Origin: Mycteria americana
Lineage: Eukaryota > Chordata > Aves > Ciconiiformes > Ciconiidae
Direction of reading: 5' to 3'
DNA: 64,000 nt
Assembly: GCF_035582795.1 (NCBI RefSeq)
Contig: NC_134369.1
Coordinates: 57,784,001-57,848,000 of the forward strand
This document shows, in pieces, positions 38,463-49,100 of this stretch. A program made the position numbers and the translations under genes. Under the pieces are notes generated by a model. That model was not told the origin of the DNA. It searched no databases and saw only the letters and a list, made by a program, of their open reading frames with translations. Each line of letters begins with the position of its first letter. Position 1 is the stretch's first letter.

Positions 38463-38784
38463 AGGATGGACCTGGCTGCTGTAGGAAACCTCCACGCTCT
38501 GCTCCAAGTTGTTGGAAAGAATCCGGCATCTGTCCAGGAGCTCAAGTGAAGTTGGCTGCGCGCACGGCCATTTCCAGGACATGTTCCAAATTCAGCGCTT
38601 CTCTGGCTGATGCAGGGCAGTTCTGCATGTCGTCCAGCACCGATTGAACCAACCCTTTTGCCCACGAAGCCAGCCAGCCCAATCTTGCTCCCACCTCTCC
38701 ATCTTGCTGCCGCCCCCGCCAGCTGTTCCAGAGACAGACCAAGCCGCACAAACCTACCAGCTACTCAGGTCTCCTCTCCTAGTG
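38463..38784 (-). ncRNA. Candidate internal exon of SNHG10-position transcript
   Basis: The minus strand shows a pyrimidine-rich acceptor ending GCTTTAG just before 38784 and a perfect donor CCT|GTAAGT after 38463. In mammals SNHG10, the host of SCARNA13, is transcribed head to head with GLRX5. This exon lies about 1.2 kb upstream of the GLRX5 start in that same orientation. It carries two overlapping open frames with protein-like composition: one of 69 codons ending at 38542, and one starting near 38589 that could run through the splice to give about 75 residues. Neither resembles a family I know, so non-coding is the default reading. The 5' exon presumably lies in the CpG island but is not identified. 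Confidence 0.42.
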
Positions 38785-39546
38785 CTAAAGCAAAGCATGC
38801 AGAGAACTGCTAGTCTCTCAGTGATATAAACCGCCAGCTTCATCCCGTTAAAAACCAACCAAACCCGACAAGTGAATGCAGCCAGGCACGCCACTACACA
38901 CAGCCAAAGCTACCAAGGAGACAGACCCATCCAGCACAGTCAGCTGCCCGCATAAAGCCTCCGCTGCCTCCGGTGACAAACGGTGCGGGCTCAAGGGCGC
39001 TGCTCTTCCGAGGACGCGCTTCCACCGCTGCGACGCGCACACGTTTGTACACGCTTCACGGCCCAGCGGTTTCACTCAGCAGAGGCAGCCGATACACCGG
39101 AGCCGCCTGCCCCTCCGCAGCCCCGTTCTCCCCGGTCTTCATTCAGCCGTTAACACTGCTCTGACTCCCGGCTCGCCCCCCCGCCCCAGGGAGCTCTACC
39201 GCAGCCTGCACCACCAAAGGGCCGGCAGGACGAAACCCAAACCCCACCCCGGGGCAGGTGGCGTCCGCACATCCCTCGGCATATCCCGCGGCTCACCACC
39301 CTCACGGCTCCGCTCAGCCCGTGAAGCCCCCGAGCCCTGCTCACACACGCCAAGCCCGAAGGGAGCGCCTGAGCACGGCGGCGGCCGCCCGACGGGCCTC
39401 CCCGCCGCGCCGCTCGGCCTGCGCCGCGGCCGCCCCGCGGTGCCGGCGGTGGGGAGAGGGGGTAGAGGCACATCCATCCCCGCCGCCGGGCAGGCAGAAG
39501 GCGGCTGAAGCGCGCCGGGCCCCGCCGCCACGAGCGCTGCCGCTAG

Positions 39547-39560
39547 CCGGAAGCGGAAGG
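39547..39560 (+). promoter_or_regulatory. Paired ETS/GABP-type sites
   Basis: CCGGAAGC directly followed by GCGGAAGG gives two GGAA cores 6 bp apart. This tandem arrangement is known to suit GABP, which commonly drives nuclear genes for mitochondrial proteins. Binding is inferred. Confidence 0.45.
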
Positions 39561-39625
39561 AGCTACACGCTAATCACGCGCCCCCGGGGCTTCCCGAGCA
39601 AAACAACGCACCGGGGAGGCCTGAC

Positions 39626-39867
39626 CAATCGCGTCCGCGGAGTGGGCGGGGATTAACCAAATCATGCCGGATTGACAGGTTGCTTCTCCCAATGCAACTG
39701 CAGCGGCGCCGTTCCCTCCACAAATAGGAAGACGAGGTACCGTCGGGGTTGCTGGGTGGGACAAGGCTCTCTGTATCGCCATGCCACTGGCTGTCGGCGC
39801 TGATTGGCGGGGAGTGCGCCTATGCGGAGGAGACACTCCCCCGCGGCCTTTCCCGCTCTCCGCCAAT
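39626..39867. promoter_or_regulatory. GLRX5: Cluster of four CCAAT boxes (NF-Y type)
   Basis: CCAAT occurs at 39626-39630, 39690-39694 and 39863-39867, and as ATTGG at 39803-39807. A GC box (GGGCGGGG) lies near 39644, and a GATTGACAG PBX/MEIS-like motif at 39671-39679. The last CCAAT lies 73 bp upstream of the GLRX5 ATG. Repeated CCAAT boxes in both orientations are typical of divergent TATA-less promoters. Confidence 0.6.
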
Positions 39868-39939
39868 AGGCTCTCGGCGCTGGCTGGGACCGGCGGAGCG
39901 CGGCGGGGCTGGCAGTGGGCGCGGGTGGCGGCGGGCAGC

Positions 39940-40246
39940 ATGAGCGGCGTCGTGCGCGCGGCCTGGCGGTGGGGTGCCGCCGCCGCGCGGGGCCGGGCCG
40001 GGCGGCCGCTGAGCCAGGCGGCCGCCGGGGGGGCCGAGGGCGGCGGGGCCGAGGGCGGCGGCGGCTCGGGGTCGCGGGAGGCGGTGGAGCGGCTGGTGCG
40101 GGCGCACCCGGTGGTGGTGTTCATGAAGGGCAGCCCGGCGCAGCCCCTCTGCGGCTTCAGCAACGCCGTCGTGCAGATCCTGCGCCTGCACGGCGTGGAG
40201 GACTACCGCGCCCACGACGTCCTACAGGACCCCGACCTCCGCCAAG
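39940..40246 (+). CDS. GLRX5: GLRX5 exon 1, mitochondrial monothiol glutaredoxin 5
   Basis: GLRX5 holds a [2Fe-2S] cluster with glutathione in the mitochondrial matrix. It passes the cluster from the ISCU scaffold to later steps of iron-sulfur assembly, and so supports heme synthesis and iron sensing. Exon 1 encodes residues 1-102. Residues 1 to about 30 are rich in Arg and Ala and free of acids, as expected of a mitochondrial presequence. A Gly/Glu linker follows, then the glutaredoxin fold with glutathione-binding K63 and the active-site motif CGFS at 71-74. The run [16 protein letters not shown] is identical to human. The ATG has A at -3 and aligns with the human MSG start. The exon ends in phase 1 at CAAG|GTCAGC, a donor with an unusual C at +3. 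If intron 1 were retained, translation would stop at 40336-40338. Confidence 0.96.
40030..40059 (+). repeat. GLRX5: In-frame 15-bp tandem duplication in GLRX5 exon 1
   Basis: GGGGCCGAGGGCGGC occurs twice back to back and encodes [10 protein letters not shown] at residues 31-40, in the linker after the presequence. It lies outside the glutaredoxin fold. The total length of 161, against 157 in human, falls in this variable segment, since catalytic residues downstream are all offset by four. Confidence 0.92.
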
Positions 40247-42583
40247 GTCAGCGGCGGGCCGGGGCCGGGGCCGGGCGCGGCGGCTGCCGGGGGTCACCTT
40301 TGGGCGCCGCCTGCCCCGCTGCCGGCGCTTGCACGTAGCCTGAGCCGGTCCCGCGCTTCTCTTTGCGAAACGCCGCTCTGACGGGGCAGCGCCAGAGCCC
40401 CCAAGTACCGGTTTCCCCGTGGGAAGGGCCCTCGGGAGGCCGCGGGGTGTGCAGCTGCGCTGGGAGTCGGGGCTGCCCTGCGGCCTCTGGCCGGCCCGGG
40501 GGTGCTGGAGCACCCCGCCGGGCACCGTGTGGCAGGGCACCGCCGGGCCCTGCTGGCTTCTCACGGGTGCAACTTGCTTTGCTCGCTTTCCTGGGGTTTG
40601 TGGTGTTGTTTCGTAAGCAGGCCGACGTCCCGGGGCTTGGGGGTTTGTGGAATTTGAAGCGTGTCACAGAGATGCGCCATTGAGGTTGCTTTGCCTGGAC
40701 ATCCGCGCTTGGTTTCGGTAGCCCGTTCTGTGTCCAAGGGCGTCTTAGTTATCTGCAGAACGCAGTTATGCTCACGGGGTGACTCTTGGAGATCGGGCTT
40801 CTCGTGCCACGCTCCCTCGCCTAGTGAAGAGATACAAAGCTCCACTAGAAGACCCCTAAAATGCTTCACTATCCAGTCAGATGTTTTTGTTCCCTGTGAA
40901 CAATATGGTGAAACTTCATGAATGGCTTGGACTTACACCGCTGTATTCCCTGCTGGCACTGCCTGCTGGGGTTCTTTTGATAAAGTACAAAATTCTGCTA
41001 ATCATTTGCACAAGAAATATTTAGTAATAGTTTCGCCATTACTCCCCGAGGGGTAGGAGCTATTCTATGTAAGGTTTTTTGCTAACTGAAGAAGGCTAGT
41101 ATTCTGTTCTCATAATGCTTTTCTTCCTTCTTTCCTTCTTCAGTGTGCATAACTGACTGTTAAGGTTTTATGTGGTTATTTGAGAAAGTTTTAAAACAAA
41201 AAATAAAAGTATGTAGTAATTAGTCTTGCAGGTGCATGGCATTAACAGTTCTTGTCCAGAATTCACTCAAATGTGCTTTAAATCCACATGCTGGCACGTA
41301 TCAGGTGACTTTCTTCTCCTGTGTTTTTGGTGCCATCTGACTAATTCGGTTTTTCATTAGCTTTTAGCCAAAAGGCTGATTTTTCCAATCCTTCCTTGCT
41401 TTTCAGTTCACAGGTATAATAGTTGGTATGGTATAAAAACTTAAACACTGGAATTTGGGCGTGATGATGTTTTTTGTTAATTAATGTTGGTTTTGTTCAA
41501 GTAAACCTTCTACTGCCTCTGGCGGGTGAGCAAATTGTGGTAGTTTTCTAAACTTTATTTACATATCTAAATTTATTAAACTTATGGTTTACTAGAACAA
41601 ACTCATAAACTAAAAAGGAGGAAACAAAACCTTGAAATCAAACCATCAGCATTTCACTTTTGGTTGAGAGGGCTTTTGTGAGTCCTTGAATGGGCAGTGC
41701 GTTTGTCACTTAGAATCTCTGGGCCTTGACCATGTGAATATGCAGAATTTTCTTCCTACGTAACAGGAACATCTCCCTTCTGAGCATAGTAAATGGCTTG
41801 TGCTAGGTGATCTGAGGGGTTATTGTCCTCCTGGCTGCCTGAGCTTTAAATTGAAATTAGTGGTTTGATCCGGACTGTTTGGCTAAGCCGCACTGAATGC
41901 AGTAACGGAGCATACGCTTGCACAATATTCTGCTGGTTCTCAGGTGCTTAAAGAAGTTGTTCTGTTCCCTTTCATGCACCAGCTTTGGCACTTGTCCGAC
42001 TGCACAGAGAGCCAGCTCAATTTATTAACTGGATCACTGGGCGTGCAAGTTGAACTAGCTTGTTGTACTGTGAGGTGAGTGCCAGAGCCAGCACCAGGCA
42101 TGGAGCCTTGAAGTGAAGAGTTGGGGAACAACACTGCTGCTTTCAAGGCCAGCAGACTGTCATATTGCTTCAACTGTATTACCTGCTGCACCCTAAAGAG
42201 CCAGTGTGTGCCTGCTTCTGTGGATGGCAGTCTGTGAGAGAGGAGAGGGTAGGGCTGCTGGAAGCTGTAGCTCTGTAAGTTGCCAAATGTGATTCAGCAG
42301 TGGCTGCCTGAAGGCCCTCTTAGTCTCCTCCTGGAGCTGGCCTCAAGTGCTGAAAAGTTATAGATATGCAGCATGTGACGCTTTCCTAAGCCTTCTCTGT
42401 GAACATAATCTGCACTGCATGCATGTGGGGTTAGCAAGAGGATGCTGAGCCTTTAGCTATGAAAACATCTGTTAACTAAAGATTGATCTGCAAGGAGATT
42501 AGTGTACGTGAGCTGGTCACCAGCTTTGTATTCAGCTGAACATAATTTAAATGCTTGCATATATGTGCAAACTTTGTAGTAAG

Positions 42584-42640
42584 TTGCAAACTGCTCTTAC
42601 TACAAATGCTACCATTTGCAGTAAGAGCAGGCTGTTGCAG
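42584..42640. repeat. Long imperfect hairpin in GLRX5 intron
   Basis: The arms 42591-42608 and 42613-42630 are reverse-complementary at 17 of 18 positions around a 4-nt loop. The outer bases 42584-42589 and 42635-42640 pair again after a small internal loop. The arms read CTGCTCTTACTACAAATG and CATTTGCAGTAAGAGCAG. Size and shape are near the lower limit of a pre-miRNA. I do not recognise a known miRNA in it, and it could instead be a small palindromic transposon remnant. Confidence 0.85.
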
Positions 42641-43532
42641 AGATGGTGGTTCAGGCATGTTTGAAGTGCTGGTTGATTTCTTCCCTGTACCTGTTGAAAC
42701 ACCTTATTTTCAGGTTGTTACAGTTCAACTGCTGAAACTTGCCTTGTGCTAAAATATGGCAAGGTGTAAAACCAAAACAACTCCCCTGCTTGCCTCTTCA
42801 CCTAAAAGCACACTCAGATATGTGCAACTAAATAGTTATTGGTACTTCATGTGATTTATCTGAACTTGAGCTGAGGATATGCTTCCCTGACACAAATCCT
42901 TCATTATTAAAGCTGGTTTAAGAGACCTTGGCACTCTCTTGGACTCCATGGCAATTCAAGTTTCTCTAAGTTGGCTCTTCCAGAAGTGATCCTGCTCTCA
43001 GCTGATGGACAGCATTAGGCTGGTTCAGGTCACTAAGGTGACAGAGAAGCTTGGGATGACATACTGGAAAAGCAATGGTTTAAACTGGTTTGAACAGTTG
43101 TGGTAGTTCACCCTCAGATTATTTTAATTGTTGCTTTACATTACCTAAGCATGGGATGCTGCCAAGAGGGTGGTCTTGATCCTTCCTCCCAGCCTCGGGC
43201 TAGCCTTCCCTCAATCCTGCTTGCAGCAGTACTAACGATCTCCGTGAAAATGTGTTGCTTTTCTGAAGAAAGTGTGGTAGGAGTGAGAGTGGTTGCTTGA
43301 GTCATCTCCTTGATGTGGCCCATCATTCGTTAGTGCTAATGCTGGCAAGGGAGAGGCTGAGAATTGGTAACTGAGGTTGGGGACGTGGGGTGGGAGTGCA
43401 CTAGGTACCCCTTTCAGTAGCACTTTGCACCGATGCTGGTTTCACAGTCACTTTAAAGTGTGTTAGCTCAGCTGTCAAACTGTAAACCTGATCTGTAGAG
43501 TATGGTTTTACAGAGCAAACAGTGGTTCAAAG

Positions 43533-43550
43533 CAGAAGCTGCAGCTTCTG
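43533..43550. repeat. 18-bp perfect palindrome
   Basis: CAGAAGCTGCAGCTTCTG equals its own reverse complement and is centred on a PstI-type CTGCAG. It lies in the GLRX5 intron, with no function evident. Confidence 0.9.
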
Positions 43551-45864
43551 AAGCCAGCGGGAAGTGTTAACCTGCAGGGAGGGGGAAGGAGATCCCTTGG
43601 GGTGTCTGTACTGCCCGAGGATTCATCACAAAAGCACATCCCAAGTGCAGCAAGTGTAGACCGGGCTAACCAGCTTTAACGCTACTGAAATAGTATCAGT
43701 AACTGCTCTAGTAAGCTAGGAGTTGGTTAGCCGCTTCAGGAGGTGTTCAGTTTGTAACCTGGTTGAGCCTCGTGCATGCAGGCATTTAAAGCAGCTTGTC
43801 CAATACATGAAACGCTAATACAGAGCAGCTAAGCTTGATTGTATTCGTATTTTTATCTGAAGTTGGATAGATCCTTGAAAGTACTATCAGTGCTTGTATG
43901 GATGTGCAGTTGGGTCCTTGAAGAAAATATTTCTGCGAGAGAGTAATTGGTGTAATATTACCATGGAATGCTTACTGGCGGTAGGTTTATTATGCAGAGC
44001 CCTTGGTTCTCAATTAATGTTTAGCATTGCAATACCTTAACAAAAACAAACCCTATTTTGTATCTGCAGTAGCTCCTTTGAATAGGGTTATCCTTAAGTG
44101 TTCCTTAGCATTGGGACTCCATTTTTCATTGCAACTGTTGTGGGTTAAAAGATTTTTAGGACAGACCACTCTTGAGTGCTCAAAGACCAAGGTATGTTTA
44201 AGAAAAGTACTGCTAAACCCAAGTTCACATCAAAACTACTAATTTCTGCAAACTGTATCTAAACAATTGAGAGGTTTTAATGAAACACTAGGGAAGTTAC
44301 AGGTAGTGATGCTAGAGGTTAGGTTAGATGGTTCTGGGTTCCCATTGGCCTTGATTTATATGCTAAACTTGCTATTTTGGACTTTTGAAGCATTGGTTGT
44401 CCATGCACAAAATCATAAGTCAAAATAAAATCTCCTAGCTGATATTGTACTTCATGGTTAGGAAAACTTTGTCACAACAAAAAGTTTTTTCTAGATTACT
44501 ATTATTTTAGTGGCTTTTTTAAAAACACACTGGTATTTGAGTAAGGGGAATTTTTAGCTCTTTTTAATCTTTTGTGCATTAAAATCATAATTGTAATTGC
44601 ATATTTATGCACTTATGCGTATTTATTAAAAAAGAAAGTGTTTTAAGTTCCAATAAAGTAAGCATAATTTGCTTATAGGGTTATTTTTTTACTTCAAATA
44701 TTTTGATTTTACCTTTACAGTCTTTAGAGGTTAAAATGTTTTACAAGGGCAAAGCAAATTCCCTTGTGTTTTTTGCTATACAGGTCTAATATTTGCTGTT
44801 AGTACTTTGACAGCCTGTGCTAAAGCTCACACATGCTTGTTTAGAGGGTTGACTTCCAAGGTGAATGGGCTCTGATGATCTGAAAAGGCACCTCTGTTGT
44901 CTGTATGCTTAAATTTGCTATATGGGCTTTCGTGCCTTTGGTAGAAAAATTCCAGGCATTGCATGTTGAAAATGTATAAAAATGTTGAAGTCAAAACTTG
45001 GTATCTAAGGAGGTGCTGGTGGACTTGGTATAAGAGCATACAGATGTAGAATTTAACTGTTTCCTCTGCTACAGAAATAATGGCTTTATGTGAAGGGTCA
45101 TTTAAAAAGTGGCAAATTAGATATAATGATTCTTCTTTATAATTTTTTTTGTGTGAAGCCTTTAAGTGCAAGTTGGGATTCAATTTATACCAGCTGATCA
45201 GTTAATATTTTTGGATGTTCTTATACTTGTCTTCTATGAAGTATAGTTTTAAACTTTAATTCTGTACTTCGTAATTGTGCCCTGAGCTCTGTTTTGTTTT
45301 ATGAGTACTTTAAGAGACTTCAGCCTTTGTGCCCCTCCCATGGGCTGTAAGGTCTGGCAATGAAAGATAAAGCAATTTGAAATTCATAAGGCTTCTAGAG
45401 GGGCGAATGTATCCTGCAATTGAAATTGCAGTAGTAAGTATACCTTTGTGAATTCAGTAAAAACATAAAATATTTTAAAGTCCCTTTGGGAAAAGGATAA
45501 CTGAATGTAAACAGTTCTCAGTGTTTTCCAAGACTCTCATTAATTGATTGAAAAATCACATTTGCTTGTTTCCTGGGAGGGAAAAGACACACTACGTTTT
45601 TCCAGCTCCTGTTTGACATCGGTATAGGAGCTGACTCCATATCTTTCAACCCACATCTTTGAGCTGGAATGAGAAACAAACCTAACTTGAATGTAGTTTT
45701 TCTGATAGTGCTTCTGTTATATAGATACATTTTTGCCTCAGTGGGGAAGAAATGAAAATATCAATAGTTCTGTCAGGCTGAAGCAATGTATTCTGTTTAA
45801 AAACTCATTCTATTTGGAGAGGGGGGGGAAAACCTTTAATACTGTTATTTTTTTTCTTATGCAG

Positions 45865-46043
45865 GAATAAAAAACTACTCTAACTGGCCTACCATCCCAC
45901 AAGTATACCTCAATGGTGAATTCGTTGGTGGCTGTGATATACTCCTCCAGATGCATCAGAATGGGGATCTCGTAGAAGAGCTGAAGAAGCTAGGAATCCG
46001 TTCAGCACTTCTGGATGCAGAAAAAGACCAAGACAAAAAGTAA
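45865..46043 (+). CDS. GLRX5: GLRX5 exon 2, C-terminal half and stop
   Basis: This exon completes residues 103-161 and the TAA stop at 46041-46043. The junction G|GA restores the Gly of [12 protein letters not shown]. Visible features are [20 protein letters not shown] with the cis-proline P114, the glutathione-contacting GGCD (G124-D127) and the second conserved cysteine C126, equivalent to human C122. The C-terminal helix [15 protein letters not shown] follows. The segment from NYSNWPT to KKLGI is identical to human, so the protein is surely functional. The last residues, DAEKDQDKK, are the only variable part. Exons 1 and 2 together give 486 coding bases including the stop. I recognised no alternative exon between them. 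Confidence 0.97.
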
Positions 46044-46128
46044 AATGAGCAAAAAAAGATGCTGTGACAGGAATAAAGCAAATCTTTGATAAGAACTTGT
46101 TACCAATAAAGCCTTATGTACTTTTGCT
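46044..46128 (+). other. GLRX5: GLRX5 3'UTR, short form
   Basis: Two AATAAA signals occur at 46072-46077 and 46105-46110. The second, with cleavage expected around 46125-46130, is the likely main end. More distal AATAAA signals at 46627-46632 and 47243-47248, the latter followed by T/GT-rich sequence, could give longer forms. Transcript data would be needed to choose. Confidence 0.7.
46105..46110 (+). terminator. GLRX5: GLRX5 polyadenylation signal
   Basis: AATAAA lies 62 bp after the stop codon, with a T-rich stretch (TACTTTTGCTC) downstream. An upstream AATAAA at 46072-46077 is an alternative. Confidence 0.75.
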
Positions 46129-49100
46129 CAAAGCAGGCATCTTTTTGAACTGACACTAAGATTTATCTGTGAATGTCTGTTAGCTCATGGTAAATGTAGT
46201 GATCTTGGTATGTTGATTTATCGCTATTGTGAAAATTTGAGTATAACCACTGCACTGTAAAGCACACATTTGTGGAGGTTATGTTTTAAAAAAAAAGTTC
46301 ACTTTTAAAAGCATTGACTTCTTGATTGAGGCGGGAGTAAACCAAAAGGATTAATAATATTTTTATGGATTTTGAGTGTGTGTTTCTCTGTTCTTTGATA
46401 CACAAACCCATGCAAACAGTGTTTGCATTCCCTTGCTCCTCTTGAAAAAGTGTTAAGTAATAGTGCATCAGTTTTGCTGTATAACTCCTGGTGATAAGAC
46501 TTCTTGAGAGCCTGTAAAACTTCTGTAATCGCATATGATGTAGGAGAAAAATAGTCTTCAAACAATATAGAAGGAAAAAAGATTATATGAGAGTGCATGA
46601 AATATACTTTTATTCCAAAGGGTAAAAATAAACAGACTTGTACAAATACATGTATAATTGTCATTATTACTTTGTAACATTCTGATGGCTTTTAAAAGAT
46701 TGCAAAGAATTGTGCCTAAAGATTTTATAAAACCTTTTCTACCTCTTGCAAAGCAGCTTTTCCCCTCTGCTTATATACTTTGTATTGCAGTTCTGTGTCA
46801 GTGCTAAAATGTGGGAATTGTTTAAGGCTTCAGTATTCTAGCTTGAAATAGTACAGGAGAATACTTCAGTTACTACTGTAATCTTGTATTATTTGCCCTT
46901 TACTAAGTTATCTTTTTATATTTGTTGTATTTCCAAGTATTTTCTCCTGACTGCTGTGCTTTGAAGAATATGGTCTTCAAACACGGGATTAACAGATGAA
47001 ATGTTTCATGTACATGAGTGCAGTAGAGAGGCTACTGAATAGATAAATATTTCTTTGTGGAAAGTCCCTGAAGTCTTCAATACCTATCTAACCACATTTC
47101 CCTAAGTTAAATTATATTAATCAGTGTAGCTTCAGCTGTACAGCAATACTGCTAAGGTTAAAGGCTAACCAAGCTGTTTCTAAATGCAGTTTACTTTTAT
47201 TAATATAAACCAGTTTGCATGTGAATTAGGCAAATGATTGGAAATAAACTGTATTTTATGTTGATTGTCTACAATAGTTCCTCTTTATTTTAAATGACTA
47301 CTCTAATGACATTGTTACTAACCTTGATTTGAAACCTAAAATGTTTCCCACTGCATAGGATAGAAAATGTGTTTTAGAGAAAGGAAAAATTATGAATGGT
47401 CAGTGGCAGAGGAAGTCAGGACTGGAACTTGTAGACAAGAGAGATTTGATGGAAGTTCCAGTTCTAAATCTCTCCTGTCCACTTGAGCAATCTGTCCAGT
47501 GGAGAAACTATACTGGTACATTCTTCACAGAATTTGCCAAACTGGTTACAGTAACCTTACTGTATAGTTTTAATGCAATCAGTATCACCAGGATTAAATA
47601 CAGTGTGTACATGCTCTATGTATTCACTTGTTTGTGACAGCTGCCCAGTACCAGTAGAGGTGACTTGAATGACCACTGAGTATGAATAAGTTACGCTCGG
47701 AGGCAGTCACTTGTGGCTGTTAGGCATGGAGATACAAGTGCAAGATTTTTTTTGTTCATATACCACATCACATTCATGAAATGCAAAGCTTTAGGTATAG
47801 ATGAAGGTTAGTTCCGAACATTTTAGTGCTGCCTCTCTTTGAATTCTAATTAATTAAGCTTTCTTATGGCTAATCTTTCACAAGTAGTTTTTGCCATTCT
47901 GAATGTAAAACGTTTAGAAAAATAAGTGAATTTCAAAAGTCTTTGGTTATTCGTGTCAAAAGACCTATTGAAATGGATGTACACAGTAAACAAAGAATAA
48001 GGTAATGAAAATGAAATTATTTTCTGCTTCAGTGGTTAACTTTTAGTCTGGCTACTAAATAAATCTATTAAAAAACAAACCCCTAAATCTGCTGTTTCAT
48101 AGAGCTTTATTCTTCTGTGAAAGCTGAATATTTTTCAGTACTATCTGCTACTAGTTTAACATAAAGGTAACTTAAGCATTGTCAGGTTGTCTTTTTCCTC
48201 TAAGCAGCAAGTTTTTTCTCCCAGCATGAGTTCCTGCTTTTACCAAAACTATGAAAGTTTTTCTACTTTCTCTATTTCCTTCCCCTTAGACTTTTAGTTT
48301 TTAATTATTTGGTTAAAATTTTGCATAACATACATAGTAGTGTTCATATCAATCCTTTGCCCAATTGGAATGTGTTGTGAATGAGCAAGTAAAAGCAACA
48401 GTGATACCATACAGCGTGTGTGACAAAGCCACAAGAATGGGACTATAAAATGTGACTTCTGCCTGCGTTCCTGTACAAGCCATATATTTCCAGGCTCTGT
48501 GTGTATGAGCAGTTGTTCTACATATTACATCTATATAAATGCTCATGTTAATCCAACTGCAATAAAAAAATCACAGCCTACTTAAATAGTAAAACTTCAG
48601 ATGCTCACAAAGAGGCTTATTTTGGGAGCTGACTGAGAGTATTTTCTCCCAGAAACTAGTTCTCAGTTAGGTTGATCATTTTAGAAGATGGGCAGTATTC
48701 TGCACTCTGCTCATCAACTTTTGCTGTCACTCAAACTAGAGGCAAAAGGGAGCGTGTGCTTCCAATCCAAAAGGGATGCTGCTGCAAATGAGCTGGGTTT
48801 TTTGAGAAAAAATCATACCTCTCATTGATGAGAGAGTTGCACCTGCTTTTCTCATGCTCTTTGGCAATGAGAGAAGGCAACTGATAATATTGGAGTCTAG
48901 GGTGACAATCAGTGGATGTGCTGAGCTGATACGCGGCGGCTGGTGCTAGCTGGAAAGATCCATGAGGGGTCCCTGGTCAGGAGGATGCAAAGGGTTCTGT
49001 GGGGAAAAGGGTGACTTTTTTCCCCCCAGGAGGAGCAGCTTGTCACAGGAGGCGAGGGGAATGATGGGGACAAAACGCTGGTGCTGATGCTTGTGCTGCC

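Larger units (their letters stand above)
38960..40340. promoter_or_regulatory. CpG island, probable divergent GLRX5/SNHG10-type promoter
   Basis: A strongly CpG-rich block covers the region upstream of GLRX5, all of its first exon and the start of intron 1. A minus-strand spliced transcript appears to leave in the opposite direction, so the island probably serves both. No TATA box is placed upstream of GLRX5. CCAAT and ETS motifs, listed separately, fit a housekeeping divergent promoter. Confidence 0.8.
40247..45864 (+). other. GLRX5: GLRX5 intron 1
   Basis: A 5,618-bp intron with a GTCAGC donor and an acceptor of a long T run ending TTATGCAG. The CpG island covers roughly its first 100 bp; the rest is AT-rich. 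I see no nested exon. It contains a long hairpin at 42584-42640 and an 18-bp palindrome at 43533-43550. Confidence 0.93.
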
